Assembly (NCBI GenBank): GCA_937891475.1
Contig: CALATC010000094.1
Location: 1 to 50,120, forward strand
Direction: 5' to 3'
DNA length: 50,120 nucleotides
From: an uncultured Granulicatella sp.
GTDB lineage: Bacteria > Bacillota > Bacilli > Lactobacillales > Aerococcaceae
Each line of letters opens with the position of its first letter. The stretch's first letter is position 1. Positions 36,294 through 45,399 of the stretch are shown here, piece after piece. The notes below the pieces were generated by a model. The model was not told the origin of the DNA. It worked only from the letters and a program-made list of their open reading frames with translations, and did no database searches. Position numbers and translations under genes: made by a program.

Positions 36294-36571
36294 TAGTATT
36301 CTTTCTCCTTCTCTTCACGTTTTTTAATCTCTAATACGGTTAATACTGCATAAACTGCAATATCAATCAGCGTATCTATAATACTTTCATCTTTGACTTG
36401 TGCTTCTTTATTGCATAACGTTTTTAATCGTTCGACTTTATCGCTCAGTCTAATTACTGGAGATACTAGACCAAATTCGCCATAGCTTTTAGCAAAGCTA
36501 TTTCCGTAATCAGAATTTTTTCGTTCGTACATTTCGTACATTTTATTCAAAATATCTTTAAATGTTTTCAT
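36293..36571 (-). CDS. Nucleotide-modification-associated (DUF1599/Nmad1-like) protein
   Basis: A 92-aa protein. KNSDYGNSFAKSYGEFG and VIRLSDKVERLKTL match the DUF1599 group, linked to DNA base modification in phages. It has MazG-like character. It may work with the methylase, or in nucleotide pools. Confidence 0.78.
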   Translation of the reverse strand: MKTFKDILNKMYEMYERKNSDYGNSFAKSYGEFGLVSPVIRLSDKVERLKTLCNKEAQVKDESIIDTLIDIAVYAVLTVLEIKKREEKEKEY

Positions 36572-36774
36572 CGATTTACCATCTCCTGTATTTCTTCCGG
36601 TGGTTCTGTCACTAACATTTCAACGACTTCTACGCCATCATAATATTCTACTGTCGAACCTTCACAAAAATCATCGTTTGCATCACACCACACCATTAAC
36701 TTAACACTAACGATTCTATCTGTGTTGATGTACGTTATACCAGTATCTAAATCAGTTACCTTAATCAGCTTCAT
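36568..36774 (-). CDS. Hypothetical protein, 68 aa
   Basis: A small beta-rich acidic protein (KVTDLDTGITYINTDRIVSV). It overlaps both neighbours by 4 bp (ATGA). The family is unknown. Confidence 0.6.
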   Translation of the reverse strand: MKLIKVTDLDTGITYINTDRIVSVKLMVWCDANDDFCEGSTVEYYDGVEVVEMLVTEPPEEIQEMVNR

Positions 36775-36986
36775 TCCACTGCACCTCGTCTCAAAGCAAT
36801 AAAACGAATCTGTTCTTGATAAATTTTATTTCTCAATTCTTCTACCGTTTCTTCCACACGTAATACATCGCCGTGTTTGCTTTCAATAACTGTATCTTGA
36901 GCTTTCTCATCACGAGAGATATACCAAATCCAATCAGAATTAATCCACACATCTCTACAACTGTACTTTAACCGCACCTTGAACAC
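36771..36986 (-). CDS. Hypothetical protein, 71 aa
   Basis: I chose GTG 36986, nine bases after AAAGGAG; the ATG at 37022 has no ribosome site. Sequence YSCRDVWINSDWIWYIS. It overlaps the upstream 56-aa gene in another frame by 32 bp. Confidence 0.6.
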   Translation of the reverse strand: MFKVRLKYSCRDVWINSDWIWYISRDEKAQDTVIESKHGDVLRVEETVEELRNKIYQEQIRFIALRRGAVE

Positions 36987-37125
36987 GTTGCCACACTCCT
37001 TTGTAAAATACTTTCTTATCACGTTTACGTCTTACGTAACGTTCATTATCAATCTCAACAATCTCTATCCGTTTATAATTGTGTAATCTGTTAGGGTCAG
37101 TTGTTTCTCCAAATGTTTTAATCAT
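36955..37125 (-). CDS. Hypothetical basic protein, 56 aa
   Basis: ATG 37125 has AAAAAGGAG upstream. The protein has a basic stretch RYVRRKRDKKVFYKG and may bind nucleic acid. It is the first gene after the origin. It overlaps the following gene in another frame. Confidence 0.6.
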   Translation of the reverse strand: MIKTFGETTDPNRLHNYKRIEIVEIDNERYVRRKRDKKVFYKGVWQRVQGAVKVQL

Positions 37126-37199
37126 AGTTAACAACTCCTTTTTGACAATCTATTTTTTCTAATCGTTTTCTAATTTTAGGTCAATTTTCTCATAATTCT

Positions 37200-37481
37200 T
37201 CAAAGGTTTACAGGTTTACACGTTTTTTCGAAAAAGTCTAAAACGAAAATATAAGAATGTTGATTTATCAACGTTTTTACTATATATACTATTTATATAT
37301 ACTTTTTTATTAAAAAAACATGTAACCTGTAAACCTTAGTATAAAAAACATAGATGTATCAAGGGTTTCCGAGGTTACACGTAGGCAAAAAAACGTGTAA
37401 ACCACGTGTAAACGCCTGTAAACTTTTTGTACAAAGGTTTACACGTAGGAAGTGCGAGTTACGGGTTACGTGTAAACCTCC
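37200..37481. other. Prophage replication origin (iterons around AT-rich core)
   Basis: GGTTTACACGT-like iterons lie at 37205-37223 on the left. On the right, about 37321-37477, are at least six copies of the ACGTGTAAAC type. An AT-rich core lies between, about 37224-37320. The palindrome GTTGATTTATCAAC is at 37259-37272. The block directly follows the stop of the VirE-type helicase, the same design as the satellite origin but with different iterons. Confidence 0.8.
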
Positions 37482-38813
37482 TTAAATGAGAATTCTTTTA
37501 TAACCCCTTATCGTCTTACCCTTTATTTTGTAAATACGTTTTTCCCAGCCTTGCAAATTATCCATAATAAAACTGATTTTTTTAGACAATTTTTGGTCGT
37601 TTGATTCTTTCCTAAAAATATTCCACATAATCTCTCGAGTAGAAACTCGTTGTAATTGATTTCCGCCCGATTTCCATTCTGGACTATTTGCAAAATATTT
37701 TGAGGTATATAAGCATTGCTCTGTTGTTGTTTTGCTTTCCCAATTTTGAGGAACAGGCATTTCTAAATATTGCAGCACTTGCATTTCTATTTCATCTCTA
37801 AACATAAATTGCTCACGATATTCATGTAATTCTTTTTCTGTTTCATCATCAAACATCAAATCAAATCCTTTTTCATAAATCGTTACAGCTTCTCCCCAGA
37901 TTTGTTCTACTATTTCTGGAGTCATATTCATGGGGTGTTTTTTCTGTTGTTGATTCTTAGCTAAAACAGGCAAAAAACGACGTTCTCCAGTTTTGTCTTT
38001 TAAGTACTCAATATGATTACTTGTCCGTGCTAACACAAAATTTTTAGCAAATTCTTGAGTTCTTCTCATGTACGGCTTTCTAAATCTCAAACTCGTTTTT
38101 GAAATAAACGATTTCGTTTCTGCAAAACTCATTCTGTCACTAGCTACCATTTCATCATCATTGACGATTAAATGCTTGAGCATAATGTCGTAATTATCTT
38201 TGTTTGCAAAATCCGTTATAGCGTCTGTATACCATTGACCACCTATTTTTTGTAGAAAAGAAGTTTTACCAACACCTTGCCCACCTACGAGATCCAGCAC
38301 ATAGTCAAATTTTACATAAGGCTCATATACTTTAGCGACTGCTCCGACAAGCCACATTGTTGCAATTTTAGAAATCAACTCTGAGTCTTCGGCTCCTAAA
38401 AATACTTGCAGCATTTTATGAATCCGTTGTTTTTTATCCCATTTATCTCTTGCATTTTCCATGTATTCTTTAACAGGGTTATAAGAACGCTCGGACAAAA
38501 AGGTTTCCATCCCATCTAACATTGCTTGAGTTGTAAAAGCTGCTCCAATCACATTTTCAAAATAAACTTTTACGACTGATTCAAAATTGGAAGGTAATTC
38601 ACCTTTCTTTAAAACAGTATTGCCTAATTTGATATCTTGAGTTAATTCATGTTCTTGAGAAAATTCATTGTGTTTTAAATAAAGGTTCAATTGCTCGTCT
38701 GCTCTAAATGCATTCAGTACATTTACCGGACTATTGACTTTAAGAGTTCCATTGCTATTTTTTATTGGTTGATAATCTTTATAAAAACTCACTACTTCGC
38801 CAATTGCAATCAC
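37482..38813 (-). CDS. Replicative helicase, virulence-associated E type
   Basis: A 443-aa P-loop ATPase of the VirE family: GGQGVGKT at 177-184, then DFANKDNYDIMLKHLIVNDDE. It is the main replication helicase next to the origin. The start is odd: GGAGG overlaps the first GTG, and the fourth codon ATT is better spaced. It overlaps the primase gene by 4 bp. Confidence 0.88.
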   Translation of the reverse strand: MIAIGEVVSFYKDYQPIKNSNGTLKVNSPVNVLNAFRADEQLNLYLKHNEFSQEHELTQDIKLGNTVLKKGELPSNFESVVKVYFENVIGAAFTTQAMLDGMETFLSERSYNPVKEYMENARDKWDKKQRIHKMLQVFLGAEDSELISKIATMWLVGAVAKVYEPYVKFDYVLDLVGGQGVGKTSFLQKIGGQWYTDAITDFANKDNYDIMLKHLIVNDDEMVASDRMSFAETKSFISKTSLRFRKPYMRRTQEFAKNFVLARTSNHIEYLKDKTGERRFLPVLAKNQQQKKHPMNMTPEIVEQIWGEAVTIYEKGFDLMFDDETEKELHEYREQFMFRDEIEMQVLQYLEMPVPQNWESKTTTEQCLYTSKYFANSPEWKSGGNQLQRVSTREIMWNIFRKESNDQKLSKKISFIMDNLQGWEKRIYKIKGKTIRGYKRILI

Positions 38814-39631
38814 CTCCTATCTTTACTAATCATACTCATTACTGTTCTTTCTAATTCTTGAATAGATAGTGGATTTTGAGTATTGTCATTAGCAATTTTA
38901 GCTAATGACAATACATCCATATCGTCTACATTTCTGTATAACAATCCTCCAACGAATTTTGCGAGTTTATCGTTTCGATTTCCCTCGTCACCTAAGCCGT
39001 TGGCGATTGTTTCAAATAATTCAGTTGTTTTTGTCTTTCCGGTCGTTCTACTTTGATTTGCCCACGATCTCAAGCCGTCACTAAAATCAAACGAACGCCC
39101 ATTTGTTTTTTGATATTGCTTAATGATTGCCTCTATTAATTCTCTAGAAGCTGTAACCATTGTACCGTTCTTAGGTGATTTCTCTAGATCCCATTCATAT
39201 TGCCCTTTACTTGTTGCAGAAGGTGCTACTAGAACATAATTGTTTTCATGGGCTTTAATATCAACACCCGGCAAAAAACCAATCATTTGACTAATGTGTA
39301 TATCATCTCTTTTGAAATAAAATAGGTGCTTACCACCGCTTGCTGTTTTTGCTTGTAACGTGGGTTCAATCAGTTTTAAATGTTCCCATTTCTTCAATGA
39401 ATCAAATCCACTTGTTTCACCGTGCTTGTCAATATCAATAACAAAGAAATTTGTTGTTCTTAAAGCAATATTAGCATCTGGATATTGGTTCCATATTTCT
39501 TCGATTTCTGCAGCATTCAACGGTGGTTTAGTAGCAAATTCAATTAACGGTCTTTTTGTTGTAGGACTAATCGGTATGACTGAAAAACCTTTTTGTTGAT
39601 ACAACAATGCATATTCTTTCATGGAGTGCAT
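38810..39631 (-). CDS. Primase-polymerase (Prim-Pol, AEP)
   Basis: A 273-aa protein with the N-terminal bifunctional primase/polymerase domain: GFSVIPISPTTKRPL, the catalytic DID (66-68) and HLFYF. The C-terminal part (about 190-273) is the usual linker to the helicase. Acts with the VirE helicase. Confidence 0.88.
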   Translation of the reverse strand: MHSMKEYALLYQQKGFSVIPISPTTKRPLIEFATKPPLNAAEIEEIWNQYPDANIALRTTNFFVIDIDKHGETSGFDSLKKWEHLKLIEPTLQAKTASGGKHLFYFKRDDIHISQMIGFLPGVDIKAHENNYVLVAPSATSKGQYEWDLEKSPKNGTMVTASRELIEAIIKQYQKTNGRSFDFSDGLRSWANQSRTTGKTKTTELFETIANGLGDEGNRNDKLAKFVGGLLYRNVDDMDVLSLAKIANDNTQNPLSIQELERTVMSMISKDRR

Positions 39632-39646
39632 AGCATCACCTTATTT

Positions 39647-40162
39647 TTAGAACGGCAAATCATCATCTTCTACAGTTAATGTTTCGCCAATACTTTCAAC
39701 GTTTTCTACAAGGTCATAGTTACGATAGACTTTATCTCCTCTACCTTTTGTTTCTTCAATCTTTAAAGTAAAGTATGAGCCTACTGCTTTACGTTCTAAT
39801 GCATCAGCTAATGTTTTTCCGTCTTCAAAATCGACCTTTTTAATTTGGTCTCCAGAAAATTCAATCGCTTTTTGAAAGAATTTAATTGTTCGTTCTACTG
39901 ACCAGCTAATATCTTTACCATTCCATTCTGGCAATGTCCCAAATGATACGTACTCACTACGATTGTCATATTCACTTTCAGGTTGACGAACTTCAAACGT
40001 GTAGCCTAAACTTTCCCATCCACTTTCTGAAATATTGAATTGTACTTTCTTTAGAATAACTGGATATTCACCAGCTGGAATTTGTGCCATTCCATTTACA
40101 CTATCTTTACGTGGATCAAATCCATCTTCTTTAATCTTTTTTGCAATACTTAATAAACTCAT
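39647..40162 (-). CDS. DUF669 protein, ssDNA-binding-like
   Basis: A 171-aa beta-rich protein (AGEYPVILKKVQFNISESG) ending in acidic DDDLPF, like an SSB tail. DUF669 proteins sit in phage replication modules and probably bind single-stranded DNA. Confidence 0.78.
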   Translation of the reverse strand: MSLLSIAKKIKEDGFDPRKDSVNGMAQIPAGEYPVILKKVQFNISESGWESLGYTFEVRQPESEYDNRSEYVSFGTLPEWNGKDISWSVERTIKFFQKAIEFSGDQIKKVDFEDGKTLADALERKAVGSYFTLKIEETKGRGDKVYRNYDLVENVESIGETLTVEDDDLPF

Positions 40163-40180
40163 TTTTTAGTCTCCTTTAAA

Positions 40181-40975
40181 TTAAAATAATTCATCTATAT
40201 CTGTAGTTGTTTGTACTGGTTTTTGTACTTGTTTCGGTTTGTTTTCTACCACTTGTTTTTTACGAGGTGGTTCTACTGCACCACGGACAGTACTTAAAAT
40301 TTTTAAGATTTTTTTATCATCAACTTGGTCTGCATAATAAACCTTACGTCTTCTATCAATTTCTCGATTATAGTTGTTGCCAATTTTCTCAGTGTGAATC
40401 ATCAAATCAGAATTACCATTAATCAGATTTACATATTTATCTTTTAAGCTAGGTTTATCTTTTGTGGCCTTTCCGTTGTCATCGTATTCTGAAATTTGAC
40501 GGCTAATATAAATTACATTTATTGGTAATGCTTTTAAGTCCATTACTAATTCCGTTACTGCTTGATTGAAAAAGTCGTACCCTTTTCCGTATCCAATCTC
40601 TGATAAAGATTTTAGTCTTGGTTTTCCGCTTGGTGTTAACTCGTCGCAAACGGCAATTTTAATCATCTCAATCACATCATCAATTACATCAATAACAACC
40701 GTTTCATAAGAATGCTTGTGAGTTTGAAGTGCTAATATAATTTCTCCTAATTGATTAATCACAGAATTAACAATCTTTCCGTCTTTGTCTTTTACGTTTG
40801 CTAATTGAATACTTGGTACGACATTTGCTTGAGCATTACCATCAGTATTCAAAACAATTGGATTTGGAAACTCGTTTGCTAAATACGATTTTCCACTCAT
40901 GGTTTCCCCGTAAATGAAATAGTTCCGTGGGGTATCTTTTGGTATTTGTGGTTTATTTTCTGGTAATTTAAACAA
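40181..40975 (-). CDS. AAA/RecA-like ATP-binding protein (Sak4-like)
   Basis: 264 aa from TTG 40975, which follows GGAGGG; an ATG at 40996 is an alternative. Walker A is GETMSGKS (23-30), a RecA-like core reads VVIDVIDDV, and an acidic end follows. It probably loads or exchanges strands with DUF669. Confidence 0.78.
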   Translation of the reverse strand: MFKLPENKPQIPKDTPRNYFIYGETMSGKSYLANEFPNPIVLNTDGNAQANVVPSIQLANVKDKDGKIVNSVINQLGEIILALQTHKHSYETVVIDVIDDVIEMIKIAVCDELTPSGKPRLKSLSEIGYGKGYDFFNQAVTELVMDLKALPINVIYISRQISEYDDNGKATKDKPSLKDKYVNLINGNSDLMIHTEKIGNNYNREIDRRRKVYYADQVDDKKILKILSTVRGAVEPPRKKQVVENKPKQVQKPVQTTTDIDELF

Positions 40976-40976
40976 T

Positions 40977-41324
40977 TTAGTTTCCCTCCTGTGCAAATAT
41001 ACTTAATAGTTCTTTGAACGCTTTTTTTAAGTGAACAGCATCTTCTCCACGCTCAATTTCTTTTACTTCTCCACCGTTTAAGTATTTCAAATCAAACGTT
41101 GCTTCTACCAAAATAACTTCACATTCCATAGCTTTAGCAATCGATTTGAATTGTTGCTTTTGTTCTTCAAACGCTTCAACACTTGTCATTGCTGCTTGCT
41201 TAATTGTATTTGTAAATTCTGCCTCAAAAGCTAATGTTCCTTGACTCTTATAACTTTCTAAATAATAACCATTTTTTTTATTACGAAATACGATAAATTG
41301 TTTTGTTTCTTTCATTGTTGTCAT
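40977..41324 (-). CDS. Hypothetical replication-module protein, 115 aa
   Basis: A soluble alpha/beta protein: FIVFRNKKNGYYLESYKS at the start. It overlaps the helicase end (ATGA) and precedes the ATPase gene. Two starts (41324, 41315) share the same GGAG. The function is unknown. Confidence 0.65.
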   Translation of the reverse strand: MTTMKETKQFIVFRNKKNGYYLESYKSQGTLAFEAEFTNTIKQAAMTSVEAFEEQKQQFKSIAKAMECEVILVEATFDLKYLNGGEVKEIERGEDAVHLKKAFKELLSIFAQEGN

Positions 41325-42517
41325 TCTCCTTTAAAATAAAATTCAATTACGTTTACATCATGTTGCTGTCTACTTCCTGTTATTCGCCACAACAGTTGTC
41401 GGTAGTCGTCATACTCTCCAGAATCTTTGTCGACTGGATCTAAAATAACTATTGTTTCATACTTATGCTGCAATCCATCTACTCCAACACCGAGTACTTG
41501 ACTAGTAGCTACTACCACTTGATTATCAAGTCCTTCTTGTCTGTCGCCTGTCCATAATCCAATCTCTGGATGACGTTCTTTAATCACATTTACAATTTGT
41601 TTAGACTTACTCACGATTAGCATATCGTGAGGTGCTCGTTTAATTAATCCATCTAATTTTAATAAAAGCGGTGTATCTTCATTGACTGGTTTTAGCTTTG
41701 GAAAATCTATTGCTACTCCGGTTTGATTTAAGTACCTCTCAAAAGTAGTTCTGCCAAAAGATTGCTTAGCCATCACTGAATTTTCGCCAATTGTCACTAA
41801 ATTTAATTTTCTAAATTTTTCCAATTGTTCTGGATTACCAGTTTCTATGTTTACTGGATAAAATTTAATTTCAAAGCCGTTATTTTCAACTGCGTTTTCG
41901 ATCTCTTCTATTTCTTCCCAGCGGAAGAAATTAGGTAAATTGTTGATATAACTTTCATAATCTCTAAAATCTTCCCACTTTTCTTTTGAAAAAGTAAAAG
42001 GATCATATACCATTTTTCCATGAGTTTTTTGCCAATCAAATTTACTATTTGGTCTAGCAAATCCAAAAATCGTTTTCTCTAAAGGATAGAAATTCTGTCC
42101 TTTTTTTCTGATTGGTGTTGCTGAAAGTCCTATGGTGTATTTTCGCTTTATTTTGCGATATAAAGCTACTTGCTTATCACTCGACATATTCTGCCATTCA
42201 TCAATAATCAGAACGTCACAGTCAAATTTTGCCCCTTTTTTTATCAGATTTTGTAAGGTTCTATCTGTAACAATGCTACATTCAACATCTGCATCAAAAT
42301 TCATGATTTTAATAGCATCTTTCCAACCTTCTAAAATCGATAAACGGTTGTTAGTAATAATAATTTTCTTAGCGTTTTTATGTTTTGCGATTGCTAAGGC
42401 ACAAATCGTTTTGCCTCTGCCTTAACCACCCAAAGCTTCAAGAAAAATTCCATTGGTTAATCTTGAACTTCGGGAAACCGCCTCCTTTTGCCATTTTCTT
42501 AAAATTAAATTTGTCAA
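41321..42517 (-). pseudogene. DEAD/SF2 helicase interrupted by a stop codon in the P-loop
   Basis: TTG 42517 follows GGAGG. The frame reads LRKWQKEAVS...FLEALGG, then TAA at 42422-42424 (codon 32), then GRGKTICALAIAKH and on without a break to motif II LIIDEWQNM, motif III LSATPI and the C-terminal domain. Removing six bases would give ALGGRGKT, a standard motif I. The longest intact frame, from ATG 42304, has no P-loop. It belongs to the replication module. Confidence 0.85.
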
Positions 42518-42520
42518 ACT

Positions 42521-42916
42521 TTATACCTCCAAAAGCTCTGGATTTTCATAGATATTGCCAATGATTTCAAATCTCATGTAAGATAAATAAAGTGGATTCC
42601 ACTCCGGATTTCTTGTGTGCGATTCATCAATCAATCTATAAATAAAACTTGCATAAGAACCATGCCACTTGATGACTGCTTTTCTACCGTTGTGATCGAC
42701 TATATCCCCTTCAAAAATTTCTTTTCCGTTCTTATCAACCAAACCTGTTGATAACATGATGCGTTCATAATCATCAAAGTGTAACCAATCTTTTGCTCCT
42801 TCGTGCCACATAATAGGACAAGTCCAATATAGGTCCTCTTCATCACAATTTCCTACCATAACTTTATAATTCATTTCTTGTTGCATGCCGTCCCATGCTC
42901 TATACTTCGGTATCAT
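42521..42916 (-). CDS. YopX family protein
   Basis: 131 aa from ATG 42916, after GGAGG. IPKYRAWDGMQQEM, STGLVDKNGKEIFEGDIV and RFEIIGNIYENPELL are the signature of YopX phage proteins. The function is unknown. The helicase ribosome site lies in its last codons. Confidence 0.85.
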   Translation of the reverse strand: MIPKYRAWDGMQQEMNYKVMVGNCDEEDLYWTCPIMWHEGAKDWLHFDDYERIMLSTGLVDKNGKEIFEGDIVDHNGRKAVIKWHGSYASFIYRLIDESHTRNPEWNPLYLSYMRFEIIGNIYENPELLEV

Positions 42917-42932
42917 GTTCAATCCTCCTCTT

Positions 42933-43385
42933 TCACAAAACTTTCTTTCCAATATCATCAATCACATCTTGAACATCATTTCGTAAAGCCCAAAACAATC
43001 CTAATCGGGTTGCAGCTCTTACATCTTGATGGTGGCTTTTTTCAAATTTCCACAAACCTAGTTTTTTTAATAAGTCATTTGGTATATCTGATTGATAACC
43101 AGCGTTGCGTTGCAAAATAGCTTCTGGATAATACATTTGTATAAAAGCGATAGTTTGTAGTACCGTATTATCTTTTGAACGGTCATTGTCTCTAGCTTCA
43201 AACTTTTCAATCACTACAACATCACATTCAATAGTATTTCCTATTTTTTCAAACCATTCTTTAAAACCTTTGGTTCCATATTCCACCACCCAGTAATTGA
43301 CTAGTCTGGCGTTATCTAATAACACAATACCTGTTGTAGAAGATTGCTCCTTGTTACTTGATGGGTCAATTGCTAGTATTTTCAT
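42933..43385 (-). CDS. RuvC-like Holliday junction resolvase
   Basis: 150 aa. The RNase H-fold pattern is AIDPSSN...TGIVLL at the N-terminus, VVVIEKFEARD near 61 and HHQDVRAATRLGL near 117-129. It probably cuts branched DNA before packaging. Confidence 0.78.
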   Translation of the reverse strand: MKILAIDPSSNKEQSSTTGIVLLDNARLVNYWVVEYGTKGFKEWFEKIGNTIECDVVVIEKFEARDNDRSKDNTVLQTIAFIQMYYPEAILQRNAGYQSDIPNDLLKKLGLWKFEKSHHQDVRAATRLGLFWALRNDVQDVIDDIGKKVL

Positions 43386-43711
43386 TCTTCAACTTCTCCG
43401 TCATAACCAGCCATATCAAACAAGTTCTTTTTGTTGTTTTCAACGAATTTCCAAAACGTTTTCAACTCTCTGTAATTATTGATTGTGGATGATACATCAC
43501 TTTCAAACATGCATTCATCTATATATTTAGGTTTTGCAAAAATGTTTAATCGATATTTTTTTCCAAACATTTTGCCATCTTCATCCAACGTATCAACATC
43601 CTTATCTTCAAAAACAACTTGAATGTTGAATGGTAGGAGTGTAAAAATTTCAATTTTGTATTTAGAAATTAAAATTGAAATATTATCAGTTACTAAAATT
43701 TTGTTTGTCAT
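43382..43711 (-). CDS. Hypothetical protein, 109 aa
   Basis: An unrecognised soluble protein (TDNISILISKYKIEIFTLLP). It overlaps both neighbours by 1-4 bp, so it is translated as part of the replication operon. Confidence 0.6.
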   Translation of the reverse strand: MTNKILVTDNISILISKYKIEIFTLLPFNIQVVFEDKDVDTLDEDGKMFGKKYRLNIFAKPKYIDECMFESDVSSTINNYRELKTFWKFVENNKKNLFDMAGYDGEVEE

Positions 43712-44184
43712 TATCGAATTCTCAATCCTTCCGTTTGTTTTAATGTTGCTCCGGGAATCTCTTCTCCTTGCTTCAACACTTCTTTTAATAAAGTCTTATC
43801 CACTTGTGGCAATTGTTCGATTAGATATTTCGCTGGAATTAATGTTGCGTCATAAACATCTACACTGGGAGGGTTATTTTGAAGTGATACGGTAAATAAT
43901 TCCGTTTTAATTTTTGTCAATCCAGAAGTTTTAAGAAAATCTTCTAAATATAAACTTAAAGATTTGATTTTATTTTCATTTGCAATTCTTTTGTTTTTTA
44001 ATCTAGTTTCTTCTTCCTTAATCGCTGTATTGTCGCCTTTTAGATTTTTTATCCACTTCACAATGTTTTCCGCTTTTTGTTCTGCTTCACCAACAATACT
44101 ATCTAATGTATCTCGTAACGTTTCTTCATCAAGATCCATTTCTTGAATAGCTCTATAATTATTGCTTAATTCATATAAATTCAT
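43711..44184 (-). CDS. Siphovirus Gp157-like protein
   Basis: 157 aa. The N-terminal and middle parts are coiled-coil (EEETRLKNKRIANENKIKSL), followed by KTELFTVSLQNNPPSVDV, typical of Gp157. It is usually the first gene of the helicase/ATPase block. Linked to phage resistance in streptococci by literature; the mechanism is unknown. Confidence 0.85.
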   Translation of the reverse strand: MNLYELSNNYRAIQEMDLDEETLRDTLDSIVGEAEQKAENIVKWIKNLKGDNTAIKEEETRLKNKRIANENKIKSLSLYLEDFLKTSGLTKIKTELFTVSLQNNPPSVDVYDATLIPAKYLIEQLPQVDKTLLKEVLKQGEEIPGATLKQTEGLRIR

Positions 44185-44185
44185 A

Positions 44186-44386
44186 TTATCCTCCTAATCG
44201 TTTAAATATTTCAGGAAACAAGCGTTCAAAATCTTTTAAGTCATACGATTGAATTACCTGATTTTCTTCCATATAATCGTTCACTTCTTGTTCAGGTGAA
44301 GTCATGTAAACATCTATTGAATCAGAATAACGAACAAATACTAATTCAGTAGATGTTTGATTATCATCAATGATTACTGTTCTCAT
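44186..44386 (-). CDS. Hypothetical protein, 66 aa
   Basis: A small acidic protein (TVIIDDNQTSTELVFVRYSD). It overlaps the HTH gene by 4 bp. The family is unknown. Confidence 0.6.
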   Translation of the reverse strand: MRTVIIDDNQTSTELVFVRYSDSIDVYMTSPEQEVNDYMEENQVIQSYDLKDFERLFPEIFKRLGG

Positions 44387-44613
44387 TTTGGTTTACCACC
44401 TCTTCCAAAGATTAAATTATCGTAATGTACATTGAATTTTTTAGATAATTTCAACATTTCTAATTCCGTTGGAAGCTCGTAACCACATTCATATAGAGAT
44501 AATTTCTCTGGTAAAACTTCTAAATAGTTACTCATTTCTTCTCTACTCATGTTTAATCTTCTTCTATGATGGGATAATCGCATTCCAATTTCTCCATAAA
44601 TTCTGCCTGCCAT
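44383..44613 (-). CDS. HTH (Xre) protein, 76 aa
   Basis: An HTH of the Cro/CI type: LSHHRRRLNMSREEMSNYLE VLPEKLSLYECG. It may be a second early regulator. Confidence 0.72.
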   Translation of the reverse strand: MAGRIYGEIGMRLSHHRRRLNMSREEMSNYLEVLPEKLSLYECGYELPTELEMLKLSKKFNVHYDNLIFGRGGKPK

Positions 44614-44659
44614 ATAATCTCCTCTCTTTTATTTAAAGAATGATTGTGATAAAATAGTG

Positions 44660-44708
44660 GAAAGATATTATTGATTAGTCAGCAACTTGCCCTTGCTGGC
44701 TTTTTTTG
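44660..44708 (+). ncRNA. Candidate antisense RNA ending in a strong terminator
   Basis: On the + strand CAGCAA / TTGCTG (44680-44685, 44693-44698) is followed by seven T. A -10 TAAAAT lies at 44650-44655, but the -35 is weak. It opposes the 3' end of the 47-aa gene. Confidence 0.3.
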
Positions 44709-44818
44709 TATTCAAAAATGATTTGAATAATATCGTTCAAATGCTCCACATCTTTTGTTTCTTCAAAATTTTCGATTGATTGTTTGATTAATTTAATGAT
44801 TGTTTCTTGTTGCATCAT
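44675..44818 (-). CDS. Small protein, 47 aa
   Basis: Start at ATG 44818 or 44815, after GGGGAG, overlapping the previous stop. Helical: IKLIKQSIENFEETKDVEHL. The family is unknown. Confidence 0.5.
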   Translation of the reverse strand: MMQQETIIKLIKQSIENFEETKDVEHLNDIIQIIFEYKKSQQGQVAD

Positions 44819-45015
44819 CTCTCCCCAACGTATTGCCCTGTTTGTATTAATTGGAGTTTTTCATAATGCTGATTCGATGCACCGATAAACAATCCAAGTA
44901 ACAAGATTAGCAAAACTAAGAATGTTGCAAAGTAAGCAAATGTTTGAGCGAATCTGATTAGAAACCATTTGTTAAAATTGTTTAGTTTATTCCTTCTATA
45001 TTCTCGTCTAGTCAT
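44815..45015 (-). CDS. Small membrane protein, 66 aa
   Basis: A basic N-terminus (TRREYRRNKLNNFNKW), then one membrane segment of about 30 residues (FAQTFAYFATFLVLLILLLG). The function is unknown. Confidence 0.6.
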   Translation of the reverse strand: MTRREYRRNKLNNFNKWFLIRFAQTFAYFATFLVLLILLLGLFIGASNQHYEKLQLIQTGQYVGER

Positions 45016-45028
45016 TCTTTATCCTCCG

Positions 45029-45220
45029 TTATTTTTTACTTTTTAACCAAGTTGTTACAAAAGTACTTGATACACTGAACAAAAGGATTCCAGAAATCAC
45101 AGCGGCGTCAATTTGCTCTTTATTGTTGGAGAAAAATGCTCCGAAACCGATTAGTACAAATGAAAATAGTATTGTTAAACTCAACAAGATGAGTAATAAC
45201 CGTTCTTGAAATTTAACCAT
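45029..45220 (-). CDS. Small membrane protein, 63 aa
   Basis: Two membrane segments (LLILLSLTILFSFVLIGFGA; AVISGILLFSVSSTFVTTWL) and a good GGAGG ribosome site. The function is unknown. Confidence 0.6.
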   Translation of the reverse strand: MVKFQERLLLILLSLTILFSFVLIGFGAFFSNNKEQIDAAVISGILLFSVSSTFVTTWLKSKK

Positions 45221-45222
45221 GT

Positions 45223-45399
45223 TTACCCTCCGTTCTTACCAGTTTTTTCAATAATCTGATACACTCTTAACGCACTTTCTACATCGTTGATTTTTCTTGT
45301 CAAAGCTCGATTATCCGACCACAGATAAAAAATCATAAAGTACGATGCTAATAACGTTACTGTTAGAACAAATATGATAAAGCTCTTAGCTTTTTCCAC
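45223..45399 (-). CDS. Small membrane protein, 58 aa
   Basis: GTG 45399 follows AAAGGAGG; the longer frame to 45495 would run inside the upstream gene. One membrane segment (SFIIFVLTVTLLASYFMIFY) is followed by a coiled-coil tail. Confidence 0.6.
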   Translation of the reverse strand: MEKAKSFIIFVLTVTLLASYFMIFYLWSDNRALTRKINDVESALRVYQIIEKTGKNGG

